64,000 nt of DNA from Nematopogon swammerdamellus (GCA_946902875.1 OX336343.1:7367754-7431753), one strand, 5' to 3'; counted from the first letter of the stretch, positions 1-11,490 are shown. The notes: generated from the letters alone by a model not told the origin. Translations and numbers: made by a program.

Positions 1-604
1 TAACCTGGAAGCAAGCTAGAAGTACCTGAAATTAACAAATACAAATTCCTAAATAGGTACGTACCTACTACAAAAGAAATACCTCCTCCGACCTACCTCA
101 TTCAACTTGTAACTTGTTTATGTATTATTACGTGTAGGTATTTATATTTTAAAACGTGTGCAGTGCTATGTACCTACGGATTGTGCACATACTCGTAGCG
201 TGTAAGTACGCTAAGTCCGAGTAATGTAATGTGGTGTCATACGAGTATGTATGTATGTAAACACTGCAGCACACACTGGACTGGAGTCCGGTAGTGCACT
301 GTGTTTGCATAACTCGTTAGATTGTCCGGCAAACAACGTCGAGACGTGTGCGTGTCGACTGTCGCCCTCGCCGTCTCCGCTGCATTCGAGAAGCCATCTT
401 ACTCTTCACTCTACCTATATGTATTTATTATGTGCAGTGCATAATATGTATCTCCTTCAGTATCATTCATACGTCGTCGTAGTAATTATCATACATCTCT
501 AACCGGTATATTTTCTTTCATTTTTGGTGGAATGCCTTAAACTCAGTGGGTTGGTTTTATTATGTGCTTCATAAGAAGGTGTCCTTTTTTCTTATTTTTT
601 ATTT
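1..604. other. Intergenic DNA, no gene seen
   Basis: AT-rich sequence with many TAGGTA/TACCTA motifs. The only open frame of note (251-502, plus) is low in complexity and matches nothing I recognise. I see no RNA gene. Confidence 0.6.
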
Positions 605-690
605 AATATACTTTATTGTATAAATGATACAACCAATGGCGGACTTATTGCCTAAGGCAATCTCTGCCGGTCAACCACCCTATTTCAACA
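605..690. repeat. Dispersed LINE-tail-like fragment
   Basis: A stretch starting with a tttattg motif and containing a variant of gcggacttattgcc followed by aaggcaatctctgcc. A related copy lies at about 44184-44270 (gcgagcttaatgcc). Sequences of this kind recur at the 3' ends of LINE elements in moth genomes; the LINE assignment is from memory, while the recurrence in the window is seen directly. Confidence 0.4.
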
Positions 691-933
691 TTTATGTTTC
701 TTCGAATATATTTAAAGCACTATCAAGCCAAATCTCAGGAAAAACTCTCATAAAACCCGATTGCGCGCGCGCCGCAGAACTTACCTCTGATTATCTGTGA
801 TTCCACGAATCAGGATATACTCACGGATACATAAGAAGAGATATAAAATGTCCTTGAGAACCATAGACAACCATAGAAAACCATAACAGAGAGAACAGAG
901 ACAACAGAGAGAACCATAGACAATCGCAGCATC

Positions 934-1308
934 AAGAACATTATGGTAACCATAATATGGTAATCAAGAATATTATGGTAACCATAATATGGTAATCAAG
1001 AAAATTATGGTAACCATAATATGGTAATCAAGAATATTATGGTAACCATAATATGGTAATCAAGAACATTATGGTAACCATAATATGGTAATCAAGAACA
1101 TTATGGTAACCATAATATGGTAATCAAGAACATTATGGTAACCATAATATGGTAATCAAGAACATTATGGTAACCATAATATGGTAATCAAGAACATTAT
1201 GGTAACCATAATATGGTAATCAAGAACATTATGGTAACCATAATATGGTAATCAAGAACATTATGGTAACCATAATATGGTAATCAAGAACATTATGGTA
1301 ACCATAAT
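934..1308. repeat. 32-bp tandem repeat, about 11.7 copies
   Basis: The phrase AAGAACATTATGGTAACC recurs at 934, 966 and every 32 bases up to 1286, with occasional AATATT or AAAATT variants. Every unit contains ATTATGGTAACCATAAT, two 8-base arms around one central base, and the neighbouring ACCATAATATGGT is a second dyad, so single strands could fold unit by unit. The array ends abruptly at about 1308 in unique sequence. Open frames running through it are by-products of the period. Confidence 0.95.
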
Positions 1309-1984
1309 GATCTTGCGCAGCATATTCCTGCTACGCGCAATCGGGTTCAGGTTCGCAATGGCCATAAACAGACAAACTTTTTCACCTGGACGATGTGCCG
1401 CACTGATCAATCAACTCATTTCCCCGCGTCCAATTTGCATACGTGTAATGATGCTGCATTCCGTCTACTCGCCGCCTGCCGGCCGGAGTCCGGACACGAG
1501 GGGTGTGTGTGACGAAAGCCGTGCGCCACCGACATAATGCAATTTTGATTGGACGTGACATGCCGCGAATATGATGGATGTTGCCTCGGACGGCTCGCAA
1601 ATTCACAAAAAAAAAACATTCTGTAAGGTGCGTGATGCATGCGAGACAACACAACGACCGCGTCCGTGTCGCGTTGAAGGCTTTTATCGCCTACTCCGTT
1701 GTCAGCAGAATATCGTGGCTTTGCTGTACCTACAACACTTTTTTTACGACCGTGCCTTTGAGACGTGCGTGAATTTTCTTCGATGATGATGAGACAGATT
1801 TACATTAGAATCATAATGTAAATACTTATGTGTACTATATACGTCTTATTAATAAAGAAACGTTTATATTGACGAATTTCTTGGCAGATTTCAATACATA
1901 ATATTTTACATTATAATAATTATTTCTCATCGCGGTCATTTTGTTGGGTTGATCAAATTTCAAAATAAAACTACTGATAAATAT
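1309..1984. other. Intergenic DNA, no gene seen
   Basis: Mixed-composition sequence with overlapping short open frames on both strands (1382-1786), none with a recognisable domain. Two AATAAA-like motifs near 1850 are not tied to any coding frame. Confidence 0.5.
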
Positions 1985-2036
1985 AAAAAAGCCGCCAAGT
2001 GCGAGTCGGACTCGCGCACCGAGGGTTCCGTACCAC
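1985..2036 (+). repeat. End fragment of a dispersed element (GGGTTCCGTA type)
   Basis: The words gccaagtgcgagtcggactc and gagggttccgtaccac occur in order. I recognise this as the start of a very common lepidopteran dispersed element. Related GGGTTCCGT pieces occur near 26015, 29453, 48463 and 55787. Family identity is from memory; the recurrence is seen here. Confidence 0.5.
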
Positions 2037-2063
2037 CACGCAAAATAATTGTGTTATGTGTTT

Positions 2064-2402
2064 ACGAAATAATTTTTTTTATGTAATCCGATATGGGTGG
2101 CTGAATATCACCTCCGAGAAGGTAGGTGCCATACCAGAGACTTCCCTGGATTGCTGGCTCTACTGGACTAGAGGAGAACACAACCGAGGCTGCTATGCGG
2201 CCATCTTACATCCAGTACGATGGTACCAACCCAGTCGGCTACAATTTGAGCCTACCACCTAGTAAGGGGCAAGGGAAGGGACCTACAGTTTTACACCGGT
2301 TCCGAACGGTGAAGCAGCAGGTGTAGGTATGCACGTAAATTTTTTCGTCAGAAAAAACTCATTGGTACACGCCGACCGGATTCGAACCTTGGATCTCGGA
2401 AA
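2064..2402 (-). mobile_element. tRNA-derived SINE, family 2
   Basis: Read on the minus strand, the head holds a perfect Pol III B box (GGTTCGAATCC) at about 2378-2388, and the copy ends in an A-rich tail (T-run at 2070-2079 on plus). It is flanked by AAATAATT on both sides, a plausible target duplication. Related body sequence occurs at 8861-9170, 11040-11490 and 12362-12545. A single open frame across part of it (2126-2326) is not a gene. Confidence 0.7.
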
Positions 2403-3055
2403 ATAATTGTGTTTTCGAAAATAACGAAATGCCTAAATAAAAACTGCAGCAGTTTGACTGTCAGGCGTGTAGTTAAAATATATACCTATAAATACTTTTT
2501 TTTGCCTCAACTATTATATACAATTGTCGAAGAAACCTCCTTTTTGCTTCTTGCAGTCGGATAGAAAAACCTGCAGTTTTCCTGTAATCCAGGCTTAATT
2601 AATATCGACTACCCTACTATAATATAAATTTTGTTTATTTGACCCATGCGCGTGTTTGATTTTGACGCTTATCTACCATACGAACAAACAGGATACTCTC
2701 CGAGGCTGCTTTCAATTTATCAAAAGAACCGACCTGACCACTCTTCAATCTCCACCCGCCGCCAGGGAGGCTGTATTCGAGTCGAAGAAGGTGTAAAGAA
2801 GCCTCTCTATGCTAATCTACCCACAAACACCGACGTGTGAAAAGCTTCGTGGTGAGCTTTTTATTTTGAATGCGACTACTAAGTACACTGGTTTTATTGG
2901 GCGCTGCACTGAGCCGCTTTGCCTGCCCATCTAGTGTTATTTACTTCTTCGTATAAACTCTACATAACACCTCACCTCACATGTAGCACGTTCGTTTTAT
3001 ACTCGACTGTACAGTAGGACATATCTATATAGGTATAATTTCCTCGATAAGTTAT
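2403..3055. other. Intergenic DNA, no gene seen
   Basis: No coding domain, RNA gene or clear repeat structure found. Confidence 0.5.
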
Positions 3056-3529
3056 ATACGGGCTGTTTCAGGATAGGGTTTCGTAACTTCAAGGTTCGAA
3101 AGGGTCCATATTTGAAGACGAAAAGCTCTGAAACTTTTCCCCAAATTCGGTAATTTTACAGTACTCTTTGATGAAAATCGTTTTATCGAGCTTTGGTGGA
3201 CGGTCAATGTGCACCTTTATTAATTAAATAAAAATAAAATGACTAACTTACATGCTTAACTAGTAGAATTGAACTGCATGTAGATAAATTCTAAACATTT
3301 AAATTTAAATGACCTCAAAAGGAGAATGGACTAGATCATTGCACTCCCTAGACCTAGACAGAACATTGGCAAATCTTACTGTCCATCGAGTTTTTATTAC
3401 AATTTTAAATTTTTGTATAAAAAAAAATACAGAATTTCGATTTGAGTAATAAGGATTTTTTTCTTCTAATAATGAGTACATACTTTATATTCCTGAAATT
3501 TCTCAAGCCTATCCTGAAACAACCTGTAT
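3056..3529. mobile_element. MITE-like element with 25-bp terminal inverted repeats
   Basis: The left end GGCTGTTTCAGGATAGG (3061-3077) is mirrored by CCTATCCTGAAACAACC at the right end. Extending to 25 bases leaves only three mismatches. The 474-bp interior has no coding capacity. I could not fix a target-site duplication, so the superfamily is open. Confidence 0.65.
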
Positions 3530-4449
3530 ATCACAGCACAGTGAGTACCACAAAAATACCGACCTCCTTCACCCCATTGTACCAACTTTTAGAAAGTAAT
3601 GCCGCGGACGGAGCGAATTACTTCCGCAAAAAACCAGCTTCGGAGGTGAATTTGGAGCTCGGCCAAGTGTAGTGGACTCAGATGTAGGTACTTTTTTCAA
3701 ACTACATGTTGGTGGATTGAATATCATTTCGCGTGTCGCCGACACGATTCTGTATCAGCTTACCTTCCCGACATCCGCTCCGGCCGCCTTCGCAGCGCGT
3801 CCGCACCACCCACATAAAACCCTAACAATAAAATATCAGCGTACGTTTAGTCAGCGCTCAATTAAGTACTGGTACACTGGTTTGTTTGTAGCTGCAACGA
3901 GCTGATAGATTATATATAACTATAACATTCTGATATTGGTTGGTAGTCATACGATAATAAACCAAACACTGCAGCTGTTCTTGATAATAGACGTGTGGGA
4001 TGTTCTTAGAAAAGATTATGTTTATAAAGCGATTGGAAATTCTTAGTATTTAATTAATAGACATCCTCTTTCGATTTAATGGTATGAATAAATCAACAAT
4101 CTTTATCAATCAAAAAGTTTTTTTATGTATTTTTTTAAACCAACACTTCATAATTATGTATAAACTATATAAACATAATATGTTGTAGATATTATCTATG
4201 TTGCCAGCGGTTTTTCATATTATACATTCCTAAACCAGTAAAAGATTTTCGCATTTTACGTTGAAGACATTTACAGAAATTGGTGTACCTACCTACAAAA
4301 ATTGTTGTACCAGAGTATCGTTCATTATAGGATTATTATTTAGCTCTGTCAGCTCACTGCAAGTTCCCGATAAATTATTGTAATGAACTAATGAATGATA
4401 GTAGGAGTTTGAACAATGTACTGCCATGAACCTTATTAAGCCTTCGTTC
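3530..4449. other. Intergenic DNA, no gene seen
   Basis: Contains a minus-strand stretch (3764-3821) that by chance or otherwise looks like a 58-nt exon (AG before, GTAAGC after). See the rejected list. Otherwise AT-rich and featureless. Confidence 0.45.
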
Positions 4450-4499
4450 GTAGCCAATTTATCCGTTATCGGGCAGAATCTCCATACGTATAACATAAC

Positions 4500-4800
4500 G
4501 AATGGTATATTATCTCGCGGCGGCGCGGCGGCGGCGGCGGCGCGGTGACACTCGCCCGCGATGGTGCGAGCCGCTCTCTTGTGCTGTCTGATAATAAAGC
4601 TCGCTTTGCCCACGCACCTCCGAGCCGTTTCTCGCAAATGGCGGCCATTGTTGTGTCGTTATGGTGACCGCGGTGTAAACAAAATATCACAATAACTGCG
4701 CTCAGTTTTATCGCATTCCCCATCCAGTTTATCGTCGAAGAAGGTTTTCATTTTCTGAGGTGTGGCGAAGCGAATGCGAGGAGCGTGTGGGCATTAAAAG
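4500..4800. promoter_or_regulatory. CpG-rich, promoter-like segment
   Basis: A (GGC)n run at 4516-4543 is followed by unique sequence with ATGGCGGCCAT at about 4638-4648, a doubled GCCAT core of the type bound by YY1/Pleiohomeotic factors. This stands out from the AT-rich surroundings. No transcript start or coding exon could be tied to it; the regulatory reading is inference. Confidence 0.25.
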
Positions 4801-5749
4801 ACGCGTTTGTGTTGTGCTACGAAGCAAACAATACTTACACCTAATTATATTTCTTCAATGCCAGGCTCAGACCAAGTAAAGCCAGCCATAGCCACGTATT
4901 GCTCATGGCAAATAAATATAAAATATCCTAACATTCATATACCTACCTATTCTTTATTAATATTGGTAAGTACATTGTGTACTTCTAGGTCCTACTGGTT
5001 TTCTTGTTTATTATTGGTTTTATTATTTTATTACATATTCAGTTCATCAGGTTTTGTGATAACTCGGCCATCTTTTGATCCCCCGAAACGTGTCTTCAGC
5101 CGGACGGACGTATTCTCTTCGCTGCCTATGTGGTGGATGGAATGGTATCGAACAGGCGCGGGCGCAGCGGGGGCTGCGAGGAGTGAATGCAACGCGAAGG
5201 CATTTTCGTTGACAGCTCAAATGCCGGCGACGTTTTTTTAGCCGAGTTTAGAACCGCGTCACGTCCTATCTCCCGGTCATTTGTAGTCTCTCGGACGAAT
5301 CGATAGATAGCGCGACTGCGCGAGTGAACGGCTATCCGAGAAATGTACCTCGTTATTTTTTAGCTGTCCTGGCGATGTGCCGGGCCCTTAAAAGGCGCAG
5401 CGCAGCCCCGACCCGAGGCAGGCCATTTGCAATTGCTTATGGAACGGTTGGAAAGTTCTTTTTACAATATAATCGAATGCTATTTGCTTTTGACTTTATT
5501 TTGGCGAACACTGAATGCCACCATTGAATATTTCGTGCACACCAAACCGCCATTGCTAAAGTGAACTTTGGTTTTCTTGGAAAAGTATGGTGAGTTCCGT
5601 AAAACTTGTTTCTTTATCTTTAAAGTAGACGGGTGAATCCAAGTCGCAAATGAAAAAAATATATTTTCCATCATGGAGTTAAGCTTTATTCCATTCACGA
5701 AGTACGAGATGAGTGAGGCATACATAGAGTAAGTAGAGAGTGAGATCAG

Positions 5750-5945
5750 GTTACGTGACGTGACCGGTGAGCGGTGACCCTGCCGCCGCCGCCGCCGCTG
5801 CGTGCTGCCGCGCTCCGGCTCCCGGCTCCCGCGCGCCGCAGCCTCATTAGCTCCACACACTTCTTCAGTGCGATCGCGCTACGCGCCGCCTCCGCCGCCG
5901 CCGCCGCGCCGCCGCCGCCCTGAGCTCTCAGTTCTGAGGCTCAGT
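5750..5945. promoter_or_regulatory. CpG-rich segment with GCC triplet repeats
   Basis: Two runs of (GCC)n, at about 5781-5799 and 5887-5920, lie inside a GC-rich island in AT-rich DNA. It may be a promoter or regulatory island. The 126-aa minus-strand open frame (5480-5860) that starts here has no recognisable domain and owes its N-terminal part to the triplet repeat. Confidence 0.25.
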
Positions 5946-7135
5946 CTTAACTTTTTTACGTCGCGTAAACGTTTTTAATTGCAATATAAATTATTGCTTG
6001 TAAAATGTGTTTCGAATTACACTTTTCCTTTGGTCGCTTGTAGGTTTGATTGAACTTTGATTCTACTTGTATTTAATGGTCAACTTGAATGAAATATATA
6101 TTTATAATAAAACTGATCGAATGTATGTATGAGCTGTCTTATCCTTGATACAACTGCGAGTACAACTGTTAAGAAAATATATGCATTGCATGAGTTCCTA
6201 CTAAGTAATACAAAACAATAAGTGGTAGTAGATGCCTACAAATGGGTGGGTGGGTACTGAGTATCAGTTATGTACCAGAAGAAGCGTGCGTGTGTGTGTG
6301 TAAGCACAAACATTGAATTTAACAGGGTAGGTGTGAAGCTCGGAACGACGACGTCAATATTTCCCCAAAATATCTCAAGTAGGCTCTAAAATCACACCGA
6401 GCGCACTGCGCTGTTGTGCGGGTCAGTTAACGCCTCGCCACATACCGATCCCGACCCGAGCCACATTCACACCTCCCTTAACTACATTCATACTTAGGTA
6501 TGTATCGCACCTACTACAATACCTAGTTTTTATGTGTAAAAAGTGTTAGTAAGTTTTAATGTGTAAAAAGTGTTAATTTTAAGACGTATGTTTTTCTATT
6601 TTTAAGTTATGTATCTATATGCCAACAATAAATACATTTCATTTCAAATATATTTCATTTAATTTCATTTCATATATTTCATTTCATTTCAATACCTCAA
6701 CCTCAACTCAACTCAACCTTCCTCTCCAATACATGTCATTAATACATACTCGGTTATATATTTTAAAGTGATGGGATAAGGTAGCTAGTTTCACGAGTAC
6801 TATCTAGTAGCCTAGTAGGTACGGCTAAACAATTCCTTAGAACCACACAGCTGGACCACGGAGAACATATTTTTTAACACATAGAATTTGCGTTCGCCAG
6901 AAGAGAACAAGAGCATACACTCCACACAAGGCTTAGTTACCCAACAGAAAGTATCCAACCCAGCCCAGCGAAACGATTAATTTTCCAACTGCATACATAC
7001 ATAGGTACTAGCTAGCAGTGGCGGATGGTGGGTTTTCAGCAAGGGCAAGCACAACTTTAGTCCGAATGGCATGGTAGGTAACAAATCTATGTAAATAACA
7101 TTTCTTTCATCGCCTAATAAATAAATAATATATAC
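5946..7135. other. Intergenic DNA with short direct and pentamer repeats
   Basis: A direct duplication of a segment built on atgtgtaaaaagtgtta lies at about 6532-6577, and an ATTTC pentamer run at about 6635-6692. No gene seen. Confidence 0.6.
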
Positions 7136-7395
7136 CGTGTGGGGCCGGTACTTAAAAAGAATATCCCCACTGCATCTCTCCCCATACATGTCGTAAAAGG
7201 CGACTAAGGGATAAGGACAAGATGCCGTACTAAAGGGCGACAAGATCGCCACCTCTCACCTTGGCACGGTACTTCCACCGATTCATGCAGGAGGTGGGTC
7301 TTCGTGCCTTACTTGCAGCTTGATCGATTGAATCTTGTTCGAATACTTTGCGAAACATGGTGGTCGGTGTTGTGCTGTAATTTACCAGAGTTCTT
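7136..7395. repeat. Dispersed repeat (cactgcatctctcccc family)
   Basis: The order of words ccactgcatctctcccc, catgtcgtaaaagg, cacctctcacc, ggcacggt and gaggtgggt is repeated at 43896-44105; the first part recurs inverted at 35618-35715. It abuts a transposase remnant at its right end. Origin unknown. Confidence 0.7.
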
Positions 7396-7904
7396 GCATT
7401 ATGATGATCAACCTTTCTTTTGTGTCTCTCTATTTCGTCAGCAGCCTGTCGCGAAAGCGAAGTTTCTATCCGAGTCTTCCCAAATCCATGGAATGCGATA
7501 ACAGCATTTAAATGCACTTTAGTGGATTGATGCCGCTTTAGAGCGTTAGCGAAGTTGTTTAGGTCTGAGTAGCCTCTTGTGTTCCAAACACCCTTTTCAT
7601 TCTAGAACAGCACGCAATACCAGCAAAAAAGCATAATCATGTGAGAACAACCAGCGACCCATGCAGTCTTGTAGACAGATCGATGAAAATGCCTATTACG
7701 ATTCTTAGTTGCCTGATGAATCACCAAGTTAGGTGTTGGACTATCTGAATGCACGAGACTCTTTTTCTCAGCAAAACCTAGAGAGGCTAACTTACCAGGT
7801 TGAAGCAAGTATTGAAAACACTTTCTATCATCGCACTCACTCACTGGCCTTTCCACTTCCTCTTTAAGATTCATTGTTCCAATCCAAGAACTCCAACACA
7901 ACAC
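7396..7904 (-). pseudogene. ZMYM/TTF-type hAT transposase-like N-terminal remnant
   Basis: Read right to left in one frame, the translation shows the order typical of TTF-type zinc-finger proteins related to ZMYM1 and hAT transposases: PNLVIHQATKNRNRHFHRS, then LFCWYCVLF with the Cys pair, then VWNTRGYSDLNN, a LKRHQSTKVH segment, and FGKTRIETSLSRQAADEIER. One in-frame TAG (7602-7604) splits LFCWYCVLF from NEKGVW. After about 7396 the homology stops at the junction with a dispersed repeat, so the catalytic region is missing. The family order is from knowledge of these proteins; the stop and truncation are seen. It is a dead fragment of a transposon or of a gene derived from one. Confidence 0.7.
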
Positions 7905-8860
7905 TATTTACCTAATTATTTTGAAAATTCTATACAACAATCAAAGCATCTCAGCGAAAGCATTTGCATTGAAATAAAAACTTGTGTTGGAGTACGTTAC
8001 CCAAACTTACCCTTGTAAATAATGGGGAATTCACCACATTTTATTTGCATTTTACAATAAATTTTTTCCCATAATTAGTGAATTTTGCCTACATAATTGT
8101 AACACTGAAATCGCGCGCTGTAATTGGTCGGTTACCTTCGTCCTTCCTTCTTACGTCACGAAGCTTGGCATTTATTTACTAGTGTGAGTCATGTAGGTGT
8201 CGTATACGTGTACAGGTCCCTACCCCACATTGACACAAACTTTTGTTTCAATGTATTAGTTTTGTATGAAGAGGAGATGCACGAGAATTCTTGGCTTAAG
8301 TTGCACATGTGGCTTGGCGTTACGATCGCGCGCCGTATTCCGTGCTTGAGCGTGAAAAGGACTGCGACATTCATTGCAATTTGCAGGCGTAGGTAGCATC
8401 TTTTGTTTGCCGATTGCCTGCCGGCCGACGATACGCACATCTGGCTGGTGGCTCGAGTCGACCCGCCTGTTTCGGCGCGCCGCGCGGCGGCGGCGTAGGA
8501 ATTAATTTAAAAACAATGTTTGTGTTTTTCGAATTAGATAACTTTTACCAATCGACAATCTTAGGGCAAGCCCGGCTTTTCGGCTTCTATGAAAGATCCG
8601 CCACTGCTAGCTAGACGTATTAACGACCTATCCAGAATTTCACCCAAGGCGCTGCATGTGAGATTGCAAAACGACACACATTCATGACTATAAACTATAA
8701 TACTCACTTCTCCTGTTCCTACGCATTGTCTACCTACGGCTACGGCGAACTATTAGTATAGCCTCGCTCGACTATAGACTATAGCCTACCAACCAAGCTA
8801 ATAGCACTGAGCCGTCTCACTCACAGCCCGTGGATGGCCGGCCGGCCTTCCAGAGGTACC
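7905..8860. other. Intergenic DNA, no gene seen
   Basis: Short overlapping open frames near 8124-8440 on both strands contain no recognisable domain. A GC-rich patch at 8410-8500 is unexplained. Confidence 0.5.
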
Positions 8861-9170
8861 TTTTTTTTAATGTAATCCGGTATGGGTGGCTGAGTCGGAG
8901 GGGCCAAAGCGCATGCTCCGACCAGCCAATATCACCTCCGAGCACCACCTACCTGCTCGTACATGCATTGATTACCTCGCGAAACTAAACATGCGTCCGC
9001 GAACGACTTCACATAAGTAACAAAAGAACATTTCACGATTATGGGTAACCAACCCAGTCGGGGTTGGTTACCACTGGATGTAAGATTGCCGCATAGCAGC
9101 CTCTGTTGTGTTTTCTAGTTAATTATAGCCAGCAATCCAAAGGGAAGCCCCTGGTATAGGACATATTATC
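8861..9170. mobile_element. Rearranged SINE family 2 pieces with hairpin
   Basis: The left part (8868-8943) matches the family-2 body in the same orientation as 2080. The right part (9050-9165) matches it in the opposite orientation. A hairpin with arms GGTAACCAACCC and GGGTTGGTTACC around five bases sits at the joint (about 9043-9071). The copy has been rearranged or two copies met head to head. Confidence 0.6.
8985..9043. repeat. 59-bp segment repeated inverted at 10990-11048
   Basis: The sequence containing gcgtccgcgaacgacttc is the exact reverse complement of 10990-11048, 59 of 59 bases by eye. Both copies lie inside or next to family-2 SINE sequence, so it may be an unrecognised part of that element. 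Confidence 0.85.
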
Positions 9171-10400
9171 TTCTTTTATATTATATTATCACCTGATACT
9201 GGCTGGTGCTTTGGCACCTCCGAATCAGCCCCTCATACAGAATTACATTAACAAAAATCAACTTAGGTGCATAATACGTCTATTAAAAACGGTTTCGATT
9301 AGAATTTTTGTCATTTCATTACACATACGCTTCACAATTTTGTAATGCTCGGTGACGGAGATGAGGTGATATATGTCCCACCCACGTAAATAAAACTAAA
9401 AGTTCCCTAACCCACGCTAATCACGTTTTTGAACACTTATTCACCTACTGTCAATATTCCGTTGAGTTCAAACTGGAAGGTTCAAATAAGTTACACACAC
9501 CGGCACCGACCGGTGGTACATTAGTGAAGAAAGAAGCCTGTGTTCAGTCTGGGCCGGTGCCATGAATGATCCCTTTGTTCCCGAGACGATTCTTTCATTT
9601 TTCCTTTGGACACCGGCTCACCACTAATTACAAGAGTGTTAATTGGTTTCTAGATCCTTACTGCGCTGCGATGCGGTCTCCCGCTATCTCCGGGTTCATT
9701 GAACTATGTCGTGTGGTCGTTTATAAATGCTTTGATTGTTTTGTCAGCAGTAAAATCATAAAGCCATACGTTTCCTTGTTCTACTAATTTTGTTAAATCG
9801 CTGGAGCTTTTAGACTCGGTTTATTTCTCCATTCGTAGGTAACACGCACGCAATGTCATTCTATTTTATACATTTAGGTATCATTCAATACTAATAATAA
9901 ATCTGTAAGGGATGGTCATGGAGTAAGTTACTTTGTTTTAAGACTTTGTTTATGATAGTTACTGAGTTTGTAGACTCTATGTATGATACTAAAACTAAAT
10001 TAACGCATTTTAGACATATTTTCTGTATGTAATCGTATGTTCCTCCATATCTCTTAAACCGATCATCCGAATTAGATGAAATGTAGTACAAGCACTTTTA
10101 ACTATACGTGACACAGGTTAGGCTTAATACAATTCAGTTCTGGTTATGCTTAGTTGTGGCTCTCATACAAACCGCGCGGAAACAAAGGTAAGGTAGGGGT
10201 GTCGGCGCCGGCGGCGCGCCAAGCTTGCCCGTGGGTCTCGCTCGCCACCCTCCCCCAATAGTTCTCTCTCGCGCTGTCTCGCAAAAGCGTTCCCGATCTT
10301 TTGTAAAATGAAAAACAATAGCGGTATCCTCTGGGGCAAGTGGCGCCATGCCATTCGCATTGTCGGACGACGGTAATGTTACAAATCTTTATCTCTTCTG
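9171..10400. other. Intergenic DNA, no gene seen
   Basis: Unique-looking sequence with a GC-rich patch at 10165-10345. Overlapping minus-strand open frames there (10134-10410) are in three different frames and show no domain, which argues against coding. Confidence 0.5.
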
Positions 10401-10521
10401 AGGTTAGCAAGGCGTCTAATTGTTACTATTTGACAGGTGGGCGCCAAGGCGAATGATTTTTTATTTTCAGACTAAATGGTTTGTGAATATTGTTCGGGAT
10501 CCGTGCTCGTGCCAGCCATTA

Positions 10522-10535
10522 CACGCACACGCACA

Positions 10536-10572
<37 letters not shown>
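10522..10572. repeat. (CA)n microsatellite
   Basis: About 24 CA dinucleotides with one early interruption. Confidence 0.95.
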
Positions 10573-10639
10573 CATACCACAGCCTCGGGGTACCGATCGA
10601 AGGACCATCGAGTAGCGTGGTGTATCTAACTATAAAGCA

Positions 10640-10675
10640 TCCGAGCCGGCCGCGGCGGCGCGGCGCGGCGCGGCA
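10640..10675. repeat. Short GGCGC-type repeat
   Basis: A run of overlapping GGCGC/GCGGC units in otherwise AT-rich DNA. Confidence 0.7.
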
Positions 10676-11040
10676 TGATAATTCAGAAAGATGTCTTAAA
10701 AAAAAACTAAAAACACAGTTTGGGACCCTTTGAATAATGTATGGAGGTTATCTCGAGGTTTATAATACGGAGCCCAGGCGCGCGCCCGTGACGACGCACG
10801 AGCCGAATTTTAATGTCGCGGCCTAATGGGCATGGCCACGGACGCTGCTGCTGTGATTTTAAATTTGCGAAAGCGCCGTTCAAGATTCGAGTAACTAGGT
10901 ATTATAGCTAATTGAGAAAAACATCGTTGAAGATCAAGCACGCAGCGTTCCAATATAAATGTGGATTCATAATAAGTTGTCATTACTTGCATAATCGTGA
11001 AATGTTCTTTTGTTACTTATGTGAAGTCGTTCGCGGACGC

Positions 11041-11490
11041 ATGTTTAGCTACAATTTGAGCCCACCACCTAGGTAAGGTAAGGCGGTAACTACAGCGCCG
11101 CCGCCGCCGGTTCCAAACGGCGAAACAGCACGCAAATGTTTTCGTCAGAAAAACTCATTGGTACCTACACCACAGATTACTTAATAGTTACTTCGTAACA
11201 GATAAATCACTCCATAGAAAATGTTCCTACCTTCGGGTTTTAATAGCCTACTGATTCACGTCGCCAATCGCTGCGTGCGAAAATGTGCCTTAACGATCGA
11301 GTGTAAAGTGGTTGTTGCTTTGCAGCTGCGCGCAGTTGCGTGGGCGAGCGTCTATGTATACTTCGCGCGGCTGACGAATTTACGCGCGCAAGTACATAGA
11401 GTGCGTGAGGCCGCCTACACGCCGACCGGATTCGAACCTCGGACCTCTCGCACGAGAAGCCGACGTCCACACCACTCGGCCACGCCGCTT
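11041..11490 (-). mobile_element. tRNA-derived SINE family 2, split by a younger insertion
   Basis: On the minus strand the head is a clear tRNA-like module at 11421-11488: an A box (TGGCCGAGTGG) and a perfect B box (GGTTCGAATCC). The two arms of an acceptor stem do not pair, so it is a SINE head and not a tRNA gene. The body continues at 11041-11170. The two parts are separated by the 243-bp element at 11171-11413; the intact arrangement is seen in the copy at 2064-2402. Confidence 0.75.
11171..11413. mobile_element. Non-coding 243-bp element with 7-bp target duplication
   Basis: Flanked by CCTACAC at 11164-11170 and again at 11414-11420. The element begins CACAGATTA and ends GTGCGTGAGGCCG. 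A 290-bp relative in inverted orientation at 55973-56262 has its own perfect 7-bp duplication, GCATTGT. The termini share only CA, so there is no obvious terminal inverted repeat, and there is no A tail. Superfamily unknown. Confidence 0.8.

Noticed and set aside
3764..3821. 58-nt exon-like stretch on minus strand with AG before and GTAAGC after
   Set aside because: It could follow the exon at 28615 in phase, but lies 25 kb away, encodes Ala/Gly-rich GC sequence, and lacks any family match. Splice-like words of this quality occur by chance.
4807..5241. 144-aa plus-strand open frame
   Set aside because: Codon use and composition change along the frame, no domain, and no start context or splice signals that fit.
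11421..11488. tRNA gene on minus strand (A and B boxes perfect)
   Set aside because: The acceptor ends do not pair and the sequence continues into a SINE body, so it is a SINE head.
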